Part shown: piece after piece, positions 11,099-22,743 of the stretch
Position numbering within the stretch: position 1 is the stretch's first letter
Layout: every line of letters starts with the position of its first letter
DNA from: Flammula alnicola
Taxonomy: Eukaryota > Basidiomycota > Agaricomycetes > Agaricales > Strophariaceae
Length of the DNA: 64,000 nucleotides
Direction of reading: 5' to 3'
NCBI GenBank assembly: GCA_015499995.1
Contig: JADNRV010000243.1
Location: 1 to 64,000 of the forward strand
Made by a program: the position numbers and the translations under genes
Notes under the pieces: model-generated
Database searches by the model: none
What the model saw: only the letters and a program-made list of their open reading frames with translations
Told to the model about the DNA's origin: nothing

Positions 11099-11412
11099 AA
11101 GATATTTAATCCAAAGTGTACGAAATGAAAGAACCTGGCACCTTTCTGTGGACTGATGCGGTTTTCAGGATTCGATGAACACATACGGAATGCCCACCGA
11201 CTGAGCCGATACAACATGATGTCTAATTTTTGAGTCCATGATTGTAGTATAGGACGTCCTATGTGTGCTTTGGTCTCACTCTGAAGAAGGGGAAAGATAT
11301 GAAGGTAGCCATGGAAGATGATGAGCAAGCGAGACTTTTGGGCCAGACGGCCTTGTTGCCTTTTTCTTGCCTTTTGCGGATACAATTTTCTTTAAACTTC
11401 ATCGATCATCGC
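11083..11412 (+). repeat. Crinkler-locus flank repeat, copy C
   Basis: It begins at the stop region of the full-length gene (GGTTGCCCAAAGTAG) and carries the same GATATTTAATCCAAAGTGTA block, ending near 11412 at a stretch like that just before the start codons of copies A and B. No coding copy follows, so a downstream unit was probably lost. Confidence 0.72.
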
Positions 11413-11592
11413 GGGCTTCAGTTTTTAAGCTTAAGCTTAGACTTTGATTTTTTTTTAAAAATGAAGATCTCAGGGCAATGCGGTATGAGAGGCTTGAATC
11501 GACTACATTGTATAAATTACACTTCTACCCCTTCAATGGATAAACAATTAACGCGAAATTCCACGCAATGCACTAGTTGAAATAATCAAGCT

Positions 11593-12004
11593 TCAAACAG
11601 TCACGATAATATTTCGACCTCTCAATCGACGAAACATTCGAAATGTACGCGGAGAATTGAAGGGTATATAACTTGGCGGGGTATCTCCTTTAAGTTTGTG
11701 AGGATGAACATCCTCGATCTTCCGTCCCATGCAAGGTCGAAATGAAAACGATCTCATCTCCGTCCCTGAGTCGTTACTCACCCTCGCCTTCCAGCTCCCA
11801 ATCCGTGTTGAACGTTGAATCCGTGTATACCCAGTCGGCGCCTAAATTTTGGGCAAGCAGACAGACAACGCAGCACAGTTGGCAGGGCAAAAAACATAAA
11901 TTCTACACCTTAAAAGTGATTGAAAGACGACACAGGCGACACACTCACACTGCATCGCTCTTCGTGAACAGATCCACCCGCCCTTTCAGCATATGGTCTT
12001 GCAT
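11593..12004 (-). CDS. possible two-exon gene, unknown product
   Basis: Exons 11951..12004 and 11593..11841 join in phase 0 (about 100 aa, first residues MQDHMLKGRVDLFTKSDA). Intron borders are GTGTGA...TTTAG. The second exon also reads ADWVYTDSTFNTDWELEGE in another frame and ends in a strong GTGAGT donor, so the true reading frame is unclear. No family is recognised. It could be a relic. Confidence 0.3.
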
Positions 12005-12254
12005 CTTCCAATATTTCAACCAAACACGACACGAGACCCAACGGCTTCACACCGTAGCCACGTCGGTATTACCCTGGTGAGAGCCACCGTGTTTAGTACA
12101 TTTATTTCTTCATTCTACTTTAAATACGCCACTTCCCGTTGCCCCTGCATAACGCGGACACTTATTGAACTGTATTTCTCCTTTTACTTATCTCTCGACT
12201 CGTAATGTACGGACCTTATTTTGTAGGGTACATATACTGTATCATGTCATCTCG

Positions 12255-14265
12255 ATGCGCCTCAGTCATTTGCCCCGAAAACAACTGAGGTGAGCTCGTT
12301 TACTTGTAATCTACGTATCGTCGTGTACTTACTTGATTACCTAGTATTTATCTTCTAGATCGCATATGGTAACTCAGGTAATTGAGGTCGGCAGGCTTCG
12401 TCTCCTTGCCCGCAAGTCGCGGTAAGATTAAGATGTAGTTCGGGATATGTCGTAGTGATACTAACCGAGAGATGTAGATCTACTTGTTGGTGGACTCGGA
12501 GGGCAGTCAGTACGCAAGACTGGGCCAACTCCCAGGAAAGACGGTAACTCATCTTCGTCTTAGTCTATCGAAATGATTTGAAGCGCCATATAACAGAACC
12601 ATTCGTCACTCAGTTCTTACGGAAGACGATTTGACGCACTCACCGCCAGCATACGAGCTAGATTTCGACCACAGGTCTGTCGATGGCCAATTCCGGGAAC
12701 CGTCGCATCGTCCTCGTCATTCCGCCCAGGAATGCAAAGACCAACCTTCCTTCACGGATGGGATACGCATCGGCCGACGTATGCAAGAGGAAGAAGACAG
12801 CCTTATCCTCTCTCAATATCGTTCTCGCCTCCGATCTGCCCAGACCAAACACAGGGAGGCGCTCGTCCGACTGCAAGTGAAATACCGCAGTGAGGTGGAG
12901 ATTCTGGAGCGGGAGCTGGCGGGGATGAGAGATAGGCTGATGGCGACGCAGATGGCTTATGAGGAGCTGGCCATGACTGTCGACGATACTAGTGATGTTC
13001 TCGGTACCTCAAGCTCCGAATCTGATGCCGAATCGTCGCCCTCACGCTCCTCTCTGTCGTGTATCGCCAGCTCAAGTGTCGAGCATGTCCTATCAGATGA
13101 CTCGGGAACCTCCCAAAATATCCCCGTACCCATCTCGAATGGCCCTATCGAACCCATCCTCGATATCCTCGACGTCGGCCAGATGGCATCGTTGCTGTCG
13201 GCCTCACGTGAAACTGGCGACACGGCCGCGTTAAAGCGGGTCAAATCTTTTCTTACACAAGCGGAACGAACACCACGAACCAACCGCACCCCAGCGCAAG
13301 TTTACCTCATCACAAATTGGCGGAGCCCTAAGCGACCTTCGAGGTTGTCGTCGCCACCGCCTCTTCTCCCTCTCCCGTTCACCGTCAGTCCCCCATCCAC
13401 CGCCCCGTCGTCGTCAGATTCTGAACTTATCCTATCAGACAACTCGAACACAGAAATCCCCCATCACGACTTGCAAACCAACCCTAATGACCTTACCGAA
13501 CCTATCCTCGACATCGGCCAGATGTCTTTGTTGATATCGGCCGCGCACGAAAGTGGCAACACGGCCGCCTTCAAAAAGCGGGCCAGAGCCCTTCTCGCAC
13601 AGGCCGCACAAACAGCACGAAACAACCGGACCCCAGCACAAACCTACCTCCTCAAAAACTGGGGGAGCCCTGCTATTAAGCGATCTTCGAGGTTGTCGCT
13701 GCCGCCGCCTCCTCTCCCTCTCTCTTTGACCAGCAGTCTCCCGGATGCCCCAGCACCGTCATCGAGTTCTTCGTGCTGTCTGAGTCTTCCAGAGATATTC
13801 GTCGACGCGTCAGCGCACGGTATCGGCCTCGTGTTCAACGACCACTGGCTAGCATGGACGTTCACGCCGGGCCACTCGGGTATCCCCAAAGGGCGAAATG
13901 GGGAGATCGACATGTCCTGGGCGGAGCTCGTCGCCGTCGAGCTCGGTCTCCGCGCCCTTCTGTATAATGCTAATGTCTACAACCACACTGACACACGCGT
14001 CCTGGTGAGGTCGGATAACGGGGGCGTCGTATCGGCGCTCACGAAGGGGACGTGGTGCGCAGCCTATGGGATCGGGGTAATTCTGGAGAGGGTGTTGAGG
14101 CTTTGCAAGGACGTGGGTGTGGAGGTGACGGCGAAGTGGGTGGGGACGAAGGATAATCCTGCGGATGGGCCGAGTAGGGGTGTGTATCCGCCGAAGGAGA
14201 GGATGTTGAGGTGGAAGCCTGACATGCCGGCGGATTTGAGGGGCACGGTGAGCCTGGTTCGATGA
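12255..14265 (+). CDS. RNase H-domain protein with tandem modules, derived from a DIRS-type retroelement
   Basis: Five exons (12255..12289, 12359..12421, 12478..12543, 12614..12674, 12730..14265) join in phase to 586 aa. Residues ~90-155 form a coiled coil (MQEEEDSLILSQYRSRL onward). Two ~113-aa modules follow (about 195-307 and 308-421), each with an EPILDI...GQM...LL helix, an NRTPAQ-YL--NW motif and a Pro/Ser-rich tail. Residues ~430-570 are an RNase H fold with the four metal ligands visible: D434 (IFVDASAHG), E474 (MSWAELVAVE), D504 (VRSDNGG) and D554 (NPADGPSRG). The ADGPSRG-YPP ending resembles the RNase H of DIRS-like retroelements, but there is no reverse transcriptase, recombinase or terminal repeat nearby. 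Four host-type introns and intact catalytic residues suggest a domesticated domain. The 5' exons are inferred from splice sites only. Confidence 0.7.
13087..13766 (+). repeat. internal tandem duplication, two ~340-bp units
   Basis: Unit 1 starts GTCCTATCAGATGACTCG near 13087 and unit 2 ATCCTATCAGACAACTCG near 13427. Both carry CCTATCGAACC/CCGAACCTATCCTCGA-like sequence, GGCCAGATG and the NRTPAQ codons in the same order. The duplication is in frame and doubles one protein module. Confidence 0.75.
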
Positions 14266-15055
14266 GGGAGATTAAAGTTTTTTTTTTTTGAATATGCCTT
14301 TTGGAAGTGGGAGCTTGGGGCAACTTGAGTCCTAGTATCCGAGTGGTAGATAGTTGGCCAGGCAGGACATGGGTTTGTTCGTTTGGTGGGTTCTTGTAGT
14401 ATATAGCGTTTCTCAATTGAGATTTTGAGGAGAAGACCGGTGTTTTCCGGGAAATTTGAATCTCGGCAAGCTCGACCAGGCGCACCGACGCATCAGGACC
14501 AGAAAGTACGAAAACAGATCGTTTCTGGGCCTACACCCGCCATTCTCAGTCGCCCCCAGCCTCTGGGCATACAAACTTAGGCGCTCCAATACTTGATGAA
14601 AAAAAATGTCGTAGTAATTTATTTTTGTCATAGTGTTAGGAGGGACTCGCAAATAGCTTTTTTGTGTTTGTACAAGTGAAAAAAGGGGGGAATGGAAAAG
14701 TAAAAAAGCCCGGTTGCTATTCCAAAAAAGCGAGGTGCTTTTCGGGTCTCTCAATGAAAAAGAACAGTCAAAAAGGCTACAACTTTTTCACTTTTCTGCG
14801 CTTTTTCAATGGTTGTGATTTTGTGAAAAGTGAAAAAGCACAGAAAAGTGAAGAAGTAAAGTGTGAGTTCGCTGATGTGTGCTGTCCTACTTCGGACAAA
14901 TAAAGTTCACCAAGGTAGTCGGTGCCTCATAGTCGAAACCAGCCTGACTCGCCTGGCGCCGAACAGTTTCCATGTAATCCTTCCTCGCTATTCTTCCCAG
15001 CGTAAAGAAGTGGTCGCCCATCTCGGGCCCTTCTTTTCGCAGATGGGAAGTATAC
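14266..15055. other. intergenic, AT-rich, contains a long hairpin
   Basis: No gene seen. A poly-T run follows the RNase H gene at about 14278. An A/T-rich stretch with repeated AAAAAG/CTTTTT words spans 14650-14860 and includes a strong hairpin (separate entry). Confidence 0.5.
14787..14852. repeat. inverted repeat / hairpin, 22-bp arms
   Basis: TTCACTTTTCTGCGCTTTTT (14787 onward) pairs with TGAAAAAGCACAGAAAAGTG (14831 onward). The arms are 22 bp with one mismatch around a 22-nt loop. It may be a degenerate foldback end or a transcript hairpin; no function is implied. Confidence 0.7.
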
Positions 15056-16291
15056 TCAAACCACATATTCCATTGCCGTTTTCGACTCCATCAGTCTTTT
15101 GGTGCTTTCATCCAGTTTGTGGCGATTCAGGCGTTCGAGCGCTTCGTTGTAACGGTCTTCTGTAACTATAGAGGGTCCAATGGCAAGTCTCCACATATAT
15201 ACCAATGAGAGAGACCCAAAGCATCCAGGTTGGAGACCGGCTTCCGATGCTAGCCTCTCCTGGGTGAGATAGAGCAGGCTCTGTAATCGCACGCAGTCCG
15301 CATTATCTTTGTCCTAGTTCATAGTAAGATATTTCGAGTCCTGATTCAAAAGTCATAAAATAATGAACTCACGCTCTGTTGGTGATATCCGACTGAATTC
15401 TCGACCATTTCGTTGGCCTCATTGTCGGATGTCCGCATGACCCCGTACAATTGTCGCTCCTGTTCCAAAATTTCATTCACTTTTTTCATCACCTTGGACT
15501 GTAATTCCGCTTCTCGTTCGAGTGCCTTCTTCCGCTCCGCCAAGAGATCCATTTCGATCCGGTTGCGGAAGACGTCGATTGCCTCCTGCCAGAGTGACGC
15601 AGTGCGTACTTCCGTCATCCATCGAGCTTTGTCCTGATCGAACTCGCGCTGTCTTCGTTCCAACTCTCGCTCACGGCGTTCGAGTTCGCGCTCTCTTCGG
15701 TCCAGCTCTCGTGACCGACGGTCGAACTCACGCTCCCGGTGTTCGTTGGCCCAGTGCCATGACCTTCATCCCTCTGGATAGCCCTTTCTTCTGCGGGACC
15801 CACCTTTGGATCTGGTAGAATTGAATGTCTTCTTTCTTGACCTTTATTCTTGGCCATCGACTTAACTGCAGGCGACGCAGGGTCCTGTGCGACACTGGAA
15901 TCATCTCGCTGAGAGAGGTGCTCTGGCTCAATTACAGCTTGCGATGCGCTAATGGAGCAGTTGACATAGGCATCTGGTGGATTTGCTTCCGGTTCTTTCG
16001 TGTTATGCAGCTGGGACTTCGAGGCGCCCTCGAAGTCGTCATGACTCTGCTCGTCCATTTCACTGTATCAGCACATTCTTGTATTAGCGAAGACTATTCT
16101 TAATATTCAATTGTAGATTCTGGACGTACAAATTCGTTGACTTCGGCCTTTCTCCCATCCTCGTCAACTAGTAGATGATGGGTCAGAACTTAGAAGTCGG
16201 TCTGATTCAGAGTCCCCTGTTATAACTCGATTAGGATCTCGGGACTTGCCGGTGTCAAAATATCCAGCTCATCGTCACACTCTAACGGCAT
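15056..16291 (-). CDS. coiled-coil protein of unknown function (319 aa)
   Basis: Five exons (16227..16291, 16130..16159, 15732..16062, 15373..15648, 15056..15313) all join in phase. The N-terminus is acidic (MPLECDDELDILTPASPE), then a polar, probably disordered segment leads to a coiled coil from about residue 142 (REFDQDKARWMTEVRTA through AERKKALEREAELQ). The C-terminal 85 residues look globular and Leu/Arg-rich. The third intron (15649..15731, GTGAGT...GACAG) consists of 21-nt repeats that, in the frame of the downstream exon, also read as heptads of the ERREREL type, so alternative splicing could lengthen the coil. No family or targeting signal recognised. Confidence 0.6.
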
Positions 16292-16537
16292 GAAAATTAA
16301 GAATTGCACTACTAATACAAATCTCAGAATAACTGGACTTATCTTCTTCTTTTCTATTTCTACAACGAGACGGAAGAAAGAAAGAAAGGCAGACTAGAAA
16401 GAAAAGATATCATAACAAATCTTTCATCCGCATCCCTCGTTCCATCCCAAACCTTCAATCCACCTGATCCTAATACAACTCATTGCGCCAGCACGATTCA
16501 TGTACCTCCGACCTTAATAGTAAATAGGCATCTCAGT

Positions 16538-17911
16538 TCAAGCACTGATCTTGGCCCTGAGAAGCTTCTTGAGGGTCTCGCCATCCTCAGCGAATTTCTT
16601 GATACCCTCGTGGAGTTTGTCGAACGCCATCTGGTCTTGGAGGAGAGTCCAACGGAACTCGGGCTCGTTGTCGATGTAGCTAACCTTGGGGATGGGGTTG
16701 GCTTGGGCGGCTATAAGTCGGTCCGTGAGTGGGTATCTTATTATATTGGCCGGGCCGGAGTGGAAAATTACGCACCAGCAGTGGAGTCGAGTTTCTTGGG
16801 GACGGGATCCGTAGATTTTTTGAGTTCCTCGAGCAAGTTTGGTGAAATGGTGAGGAAGTCAACGCCTGCGAGGGCTTTGATCTCGCCAATCTACATATCC
16901 GAAGGAAACATTAGTCCGGCACTCATTTTCTAAGCGCATAACTCACGTTACGGAAAGAAGCACCCATGACGATCGTCTTGTAGTTGTGTTGCTTATAGTA
17001 ATTGAAAATTTTCTTGACGGACTGGACACCAGGATCTTCATCTCCCTCGTAGGTCTTCCCTGTGCTCTTCTTGTACCAATCAAGGATCTTGAAAGTATTG
17101 CGCTGTGAGACAAGGAAACGCAATTGGAGAGACGCGACTTACACGGCCGACAAAGGGTGAGATCAGAGTGACACCGGCTTCAGCACAGGCAACGGCTTGT
17201 CCAAAGCCGAAAAGCAGAGTCAGGTTACAGTGAATACCGTCGTCGCGCTCGAGCTCGCGGGCAGCCTGGATACCCTCCCATGTCGACGCGATTTTGATCA
17301 GAATTCGCTCCTTCTTGATGCCAACAGAGTTGTAGAGAGCGATAAGTTCCTTAGCCTAGAGGCACGTGAGTAGGCCATTGTCTGTATTATATGCGATTTT
17401 ACGGACCTTGGCTTTCGTTGCCTCCTTATCGAACGAAAGGCGGGCATCGACTTCTGTCGAAACGCGCCCGGGGATGATGGCAAGAATTTCCTTGCCGAAT
17501 TCGACTAGCTGAGGATCGTGCATTGGTTATATGGTATTTTTAGTGTCATAGGCAAATCCAGCTCACCAGTCGGTCGAGGGCATAGTTTGCCTGATTTTCA
17601 ACAGTGCCGCCCTTGGCTTTGCCGTACTGAACGGCAGCATCGATCAGACGACTGTAGCCGGACTTTCCAGCAGCGGCCAAGATCAAAGAAGGGTTGGTGG
17701 TCGCATCCTAAGAGCCCGCCATCTGAGAAAACATGTCGAATCTAGGATACGAAGACAAAAGTTACCTGGGGCTTGTACACATCGATGGCTGCATCGATGA
17801 GATGAGTTCTGAGCACCCGCCAAGAACATATCGCAACTTACATTCGAAGTCGCCAGAGTCGGAGACGACGACAGTTCCAGTCTGTTTGAGTTGGTCGAGA
17901 GAGGTAGACAT
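16538..17911 (-). CDS. TAL1: transaldolase
   Basis: Eight exons (17842..17911, 17766..17788, 17567..17707, 17407..17508, 17143..17355, 16947..17102, 16776..16890, 16538..16710) give 330 aa, the standard length. Signatures include [13 protein letters not shown] near the N-terminus, [14 protein letters not shown], the Schiff-base lysine region [30 protein letters not shown] and [11 protein letters not shown]. The enzyme moves a dihydroxyacetone unit from sedoheptulose 7-phosphate to glyceraldehyde 3-phosphate in the cytosolic non-oxidative pentose phosphate pathway. All catalytic surroundings look intact. Confidence 0.97.
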
Positions 17912-18889
17912 GATGGCGGTCAAGAAGAAAGAGATCGTGGAGGTTTTATGGGGTCAAGCGTTCGAGATTACCCAGCTTGCACGGGGTTATGTTAATTGCT
18001 TATCTCATCAGAAATGACGAAATGATCGATCAGGATTTTGTAAAGCAAAAAAACATTCTTGGACTACAAAAACTCATGAAATTGTTCATTCATCCGCGCA
18101 AGAGACGCTTTATTCTTTACAAGCACTTGGTAACGCCTTCCGACATTACTCGATTCAAAGATTTAAATAACAGCAAGACCAAGAGTCGATTCAAGTCTCA
18201 TCAAAAGTTCATCCCGTGATCCAACGTGCTTGCATGCGCTTTGGTGAGTAACAAGTGAGTAAGAAACGTTTGTAACCTCTCACCAGCGAGGGTAGAATTT
18301 CCCCGTAACGGTAAAAATAGTGCTACACGGAAATCTCGGGAGACAATCTCTAAAGCCTTCCGAATGCAAAAACGGCTCACGTCCATGCGATAGCCAAGGT
18401 CCGGTTATCACCATATGCACTATCACCATACGCACGCTTATGCACGCCTCCGGAGTATTCTCCCTCGTTTTTTGGGTACATATTACGCAAGGCACAATCG
18501 CTGATATTTTTCCGAGATGCGGGGGTAACTGAAATTCCCAAAGTGCAAATGCCGAGTCCGAACGCGAAGACTTTAAAAGAAATTCTTCCGCATATTTTCT
18601 CGTCGGGAGTGAGCCTCGTGTTCGACACCGGGAGTTTGTTGTTGGGGAAAGTTGAGGTCGTCGGCTTTAAGGCATTTTACGTGTCATGCTAGATCCTCTG
18701 AATGTCTCTGCTGTTCGGCAGCTGAGCTCTCGTAGAACGCTGTGGCTAGAAGAACATCTTCGACCCATGTGGGTGGGTATCCCAACGATGGAGCTCTGAT
18801 ACGCATCAGCAAATTATATCCATAAGTAATATAAAAAAGTTAGGGTATGGTAATCAACTTTCGTGCTCATCTGCACAATCAAAGTCATA
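17912..18889. other. intergenic between TAL1 and the F-box gene
   Basis: No supported gene. A plus-strand frame is open from about 18352 to 18692 but has its first ATG only at 18550 and no recognisable content. Confidence 0.45.
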
Positions 18890-20813
18890 CTATTCCTCGT
18901 CGGAATCTTTTATGTTAGCCTAGAAATTTTGTCAGAAATCTGAGAAAGAAAACGAACGACGGCGGAAAGATATGGAAAAATCACCTGGCGAGCCTCCTCC
19001 GCGGAAGATAAAGTGGCCTCAAAGCAACCACCATAGTCCACGTACGTCATGTTTGTCGACTTCAGGAACGATAAAACGACGAGATCGTATTGCGGAACTA
19101 CGTTGGCTGTCCAGGAACCTTCTATTTCTGAATATGACCACTGAACGAACTCAGTGAAACTGCAAAGGCGAAGAGTGGGGAACTTCGGGAAAATGAGAGC
19201 CGTGATCCATTCATGTTGCTTTTTGAGGTCGAAAAAACGCCCCGTCCAACCTAGATGACCAAATTTGAAAATGAGGGAGTTCACGGAGGGATGTTTAGGC
19301 CACGCTTCAGTCGTATCGTTGATAGCCTGCGAAAAACCAATGAGATTCTAGGTCATTGAAACAAGGAATAAGCTGACAAACTTTCTGCGTCTTGTCCGGC
19401 TCCTGGACCTTGTATTGTGGCCCCGTCGTCGAGTAATTTGGGTGATAGACATCAACTGCCAACGTCTTCAGGTTCGGGAAGTGTTTCCAGAATGGAACAT
19501 TGAGATAGAAATGAATCGGGACGTCTAACCGGGAGATGGGACGGGACGATTTCCGAAAGGCCTCTACTTCGGGTAAGGCCATTAGTGGCAGACCGGGCTC
19601 GTTCGAAGCTATTGACATCCGAATGGATGATACTGGTCTACCGGGAATGAGAGTCTTGCATAGGAATAGAGGGACCTCCACTTCTTCCAAGAGTGGTAGC
19701 ACACCAGAATCAAGTTTTATCTGGCTAGAATTTTCTTCAGAGAGAAAAAGGATCCGGAGGCTCTTGAGAGATGGCGTCCTCGAAAGAATGGCTTCCAACG
19801 CCGTCGGGTCGTCGATTGTAAGGAGGTCGAGCGTTTCAAGCGGAAGGGTGCCCAATTCTCGTGAAAGTCGTTCTGAAAGAGAGTGACTGCTCGTTCTGAA
19901 GTGTAGAAGAGTATTGAGGTTGATGTGATCAAAGAGCTGGTTGATCTTTGAGGTATCTTCGAGAGACGTTATGAACTTGAGTCCGTCCGTGTGAGATGCG
20001 ACATTGATAGACTTCAGTTGGAGCGAAGAAATCTTCTGCATATGTTTCTGCTGCACGTCATCGGCAAGCCAACAATTCTGGATCCTGAGCGTCGTCAAAT
20101 GTGGCAATCCCGCAATCGTCTTCAAAAGGCGCCTGGTTATCGTCGTTCTCGACAGGGAGAGCTCTTGGATATTGGGCATATACTCCATGGCCTTGGCGTA
20201 TATTGATAAAAACTCTTTGAAGTACCATCCACTGTGGTCCTCCTTTACGTCCCATGATGTAAAGTCGCATCTCTTAACGTGTTGGGCCACGGTCTGCGCT
20301 GTTCCTTCGCCTTTGAGTATGCTCCGGCAGAAAGAAATATAGGTCCGAGTATTCGAGTTGTCGTTGCCATTGTCGTCGCCATCAAAGGAAATCTTTTCGA
20401 AGATCCAAGGTATAGTCACTGAACAGAAGAATCGACAAACGAGAGCGAGGCTGCGTAAGTCGCGTTTTGCAGCGGGAGTGTCTTCCTCTATTAGCGGCGG
20501 CTTGAGATAGCTGAAAATCTCGAGATATATCTCGTTTGGTATGGGCGACAAACTTCCCGTGTCGGATCGACGAACTGGACCTGTGCATATAGAGTAATTC
20601 GTCTATTAGCCATGGTAAAGATTAAAAAGGTATTGGAGGCGTACTCGACCATTGCATTGTCAACATGGTATCTGAAGGCGTATCTGGCCTCGTGAAATAA
20701 CCTTGGAGGCCGGCAAAGGTTTTCAATGGCTCGAGGTCGAACGGTTCGAACTTCAGATTCCAGAAGGCAAAATGCCAGTGACAAAAAGAGCGACAGAAAT
20801 TCGAGTCCGACAT
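18890..20813 (-). CDS. F-box protein with leucine-rich-like repeats
   Basis: Four exons (20645..20813, 19382..20580, 18985..19326, 18890..18919) give about 579 aa. The F-box is at residues ~68-110 (SPIPNEIYLEIFSYL, then LRSLALVCRFF and VTIPWIFEKI). It is followed by degenerate leucine-rich repeats (IQELSLSRTTI, LTTLRIQNCWL, LETLDLLTI, LKSLRILFL), as in the large Agaricomycete F-box families. The protein should bind Skp1 and act as the substrate receptor of an SCF ubiquitin ligase; the substrate is unknown. The start at 20813 keeps an open upstream segment; an internal ATG at 20666 is the alternative. The short last exon is less certain. Confidence 0.8.
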
Positions 20814-22743
20814 GTGGCATTAGCATGGTCACGTGGTTGACTGACTTACCTAATTTTACTTACCCGCGTCAAATTTGAAATAGGCGCGAGCACCCGGGCT
20901 GCCAATTTGGTGAGATGTGGTACAGCCTCTTTTCGCAAAGTTTTCTTTTACTTTTTCAGCTTCGCTATCTCGACGTCGATAGCTGCCACTTTTTCCTTAA
21001 GGATAGGAAGGTGAGCAGCGGGAGCCTCGCAGAAAGTTTGCGCTACATGAATCACGTCTTCGGCAGGAGGGCAGTTTACTTGACAAAGCTGGCTTCATTC
21101 CTGGAGGTATTTAAGTCTGATAATTTTCTGGGAAAAATGTCGCTGAAGAGTACTTTGTACAGATAATATCCTCAGCTCTCCCTTTGCCGATGCCATTCCT
21201 TCGGTAATTCCCAAGATTTTTTCATCGTTGTGCTTTCTCGCTTGAGACTTATTTTGATGGTCGTCGTAGTGAAATGGTCATGTTATGGGCTGCTCGTCCA
21301 ATGGACATCCAAAAAAACCTTTGAATAGCTCAACGGAACCCCAGGATGTACTCACAGAGCCTGAAAAAATTTCCAGAAGCCCTAGAATACTATTTGATAA
21401 CCAAACTGATAACGCTGGAGACTAACAGAAAGACCGCGAGTCGATGACCGCCGAAGCATAGCATATTACACTTATCTATTCCTAATCGAAAAATCATACT
21501 CTCCATGACAGTATGCCACTTATTATTGATAAGTAAGACTTCTTTGAGTAGAAAATGTTTTACTTTCAATGGTCTTGCAGGCCATCTTGAAGTGGACAGC
21601 GCTTAAGGTTGGCTGAAGGCGACTTTTGTGCCTGTACAAATATTTGCAAATAACACACCTCACCGGCCCGCAGAAGGGCCAAGTATCAGTTAAGCGCTAA
21701 TAAGCGCCTAAAGTCGAACTGGTTCATAAGGTCGTGAAGTGCGTAACGTGCGCACCTTACAACATGTCTCCTCATTCTATTTCAACGCATCGAGATATTG
21801 AAAGGAAAGTGGCATCGTTGACATCAGAAGGAGGAGCGATGTTAAATGTGACTTTAGTTTAGTCAGGTAACCTTTGTCAATGATTCCTGATCACAGTTGA
21901 AACCTTTGAGGTGGATTATTTCCAGTTAAAAGCTTAAGTTACCCATGTAAAATTAGTCCCTCTGTGTAGATAAATGAGTCGACAGTCGACTTATTTTGTC
22001 TCCATTCTGGCTCCTGCATACAAGAAATAGATATTAAGAGGCTTCAGACCCGAAGACTCTTCGCTCTTTCATTATCATGACAATGGCATCGAACTTGGAG
22101 TTCTTTTAGTTAGATAAGCAGGGAGGCTTAAGTTCGAGTGAAAAATCCCACTGACTCAAATGAAGGTCGTTTGTTTCCCAGCTCGACAAGACAGCATGTA
22201 AATAACCATAGCGTGCTCTGTAAATAAATGTCGTATTATTTTCTTACCCGTGTGGAGGATTGTGTTCTCCGGCTTCTTCCTTCTGCGCTCTGCGATCATA
22301 AGTCTTTTGGTATGCTCATGTGCTCCGAGTCGGCGTATGGTCGCCAGACTTCATATATAACTGTCTTTTGGGCTGTACAGACCTAAAAATGGGTTTGATA
22401 CGCGCTCTCAAACGCCACGAGAATACTTCTGTTAGGTGAGAACATTGCCCCAAAATAGTATACGTCTGTTGATAGGTGTTAGATCTCCTTAAAGCCAGCA
22501 AATCCATCAAATCATCCTTGTCCTCACCCAAATACCACGATTACCAGCTGTTGTCTAACTCGATCATCTCTCCACTATTTCTATTTTGTCTTGCCGTCCT
22601 TCGACTCTATCATAAGGCAAGGGACGATTGCGATCACTAGGGATTCCAATTGCAAAGTAATGGGTTATTGCCCTTTTGCTTTAGTTTGCCGTACATTGAG
22701 CCTATAGTAAAGATCATCCAGGCGCGCTTAAACACTGATCGAA
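20814..22743. other. intergenic, no supported gene
   Basis: Short frames only. On the minus strand near 20953-21010 a charged heptad-like stretch (LKEKVAAIDVEIAKLKK) precedes a GTAAAA donor-like site and could be a relic upstream exon of the F-box gene, but I could not join it in phase with confidence. Confidence 0.35.

Noticed and set aside
12631..14265. Single-exon gene starting at a TTG codon
   Set aside because: Four canonical introns with matching phases lead to an ATG at 12255 and shift the frame correctly at 12730.
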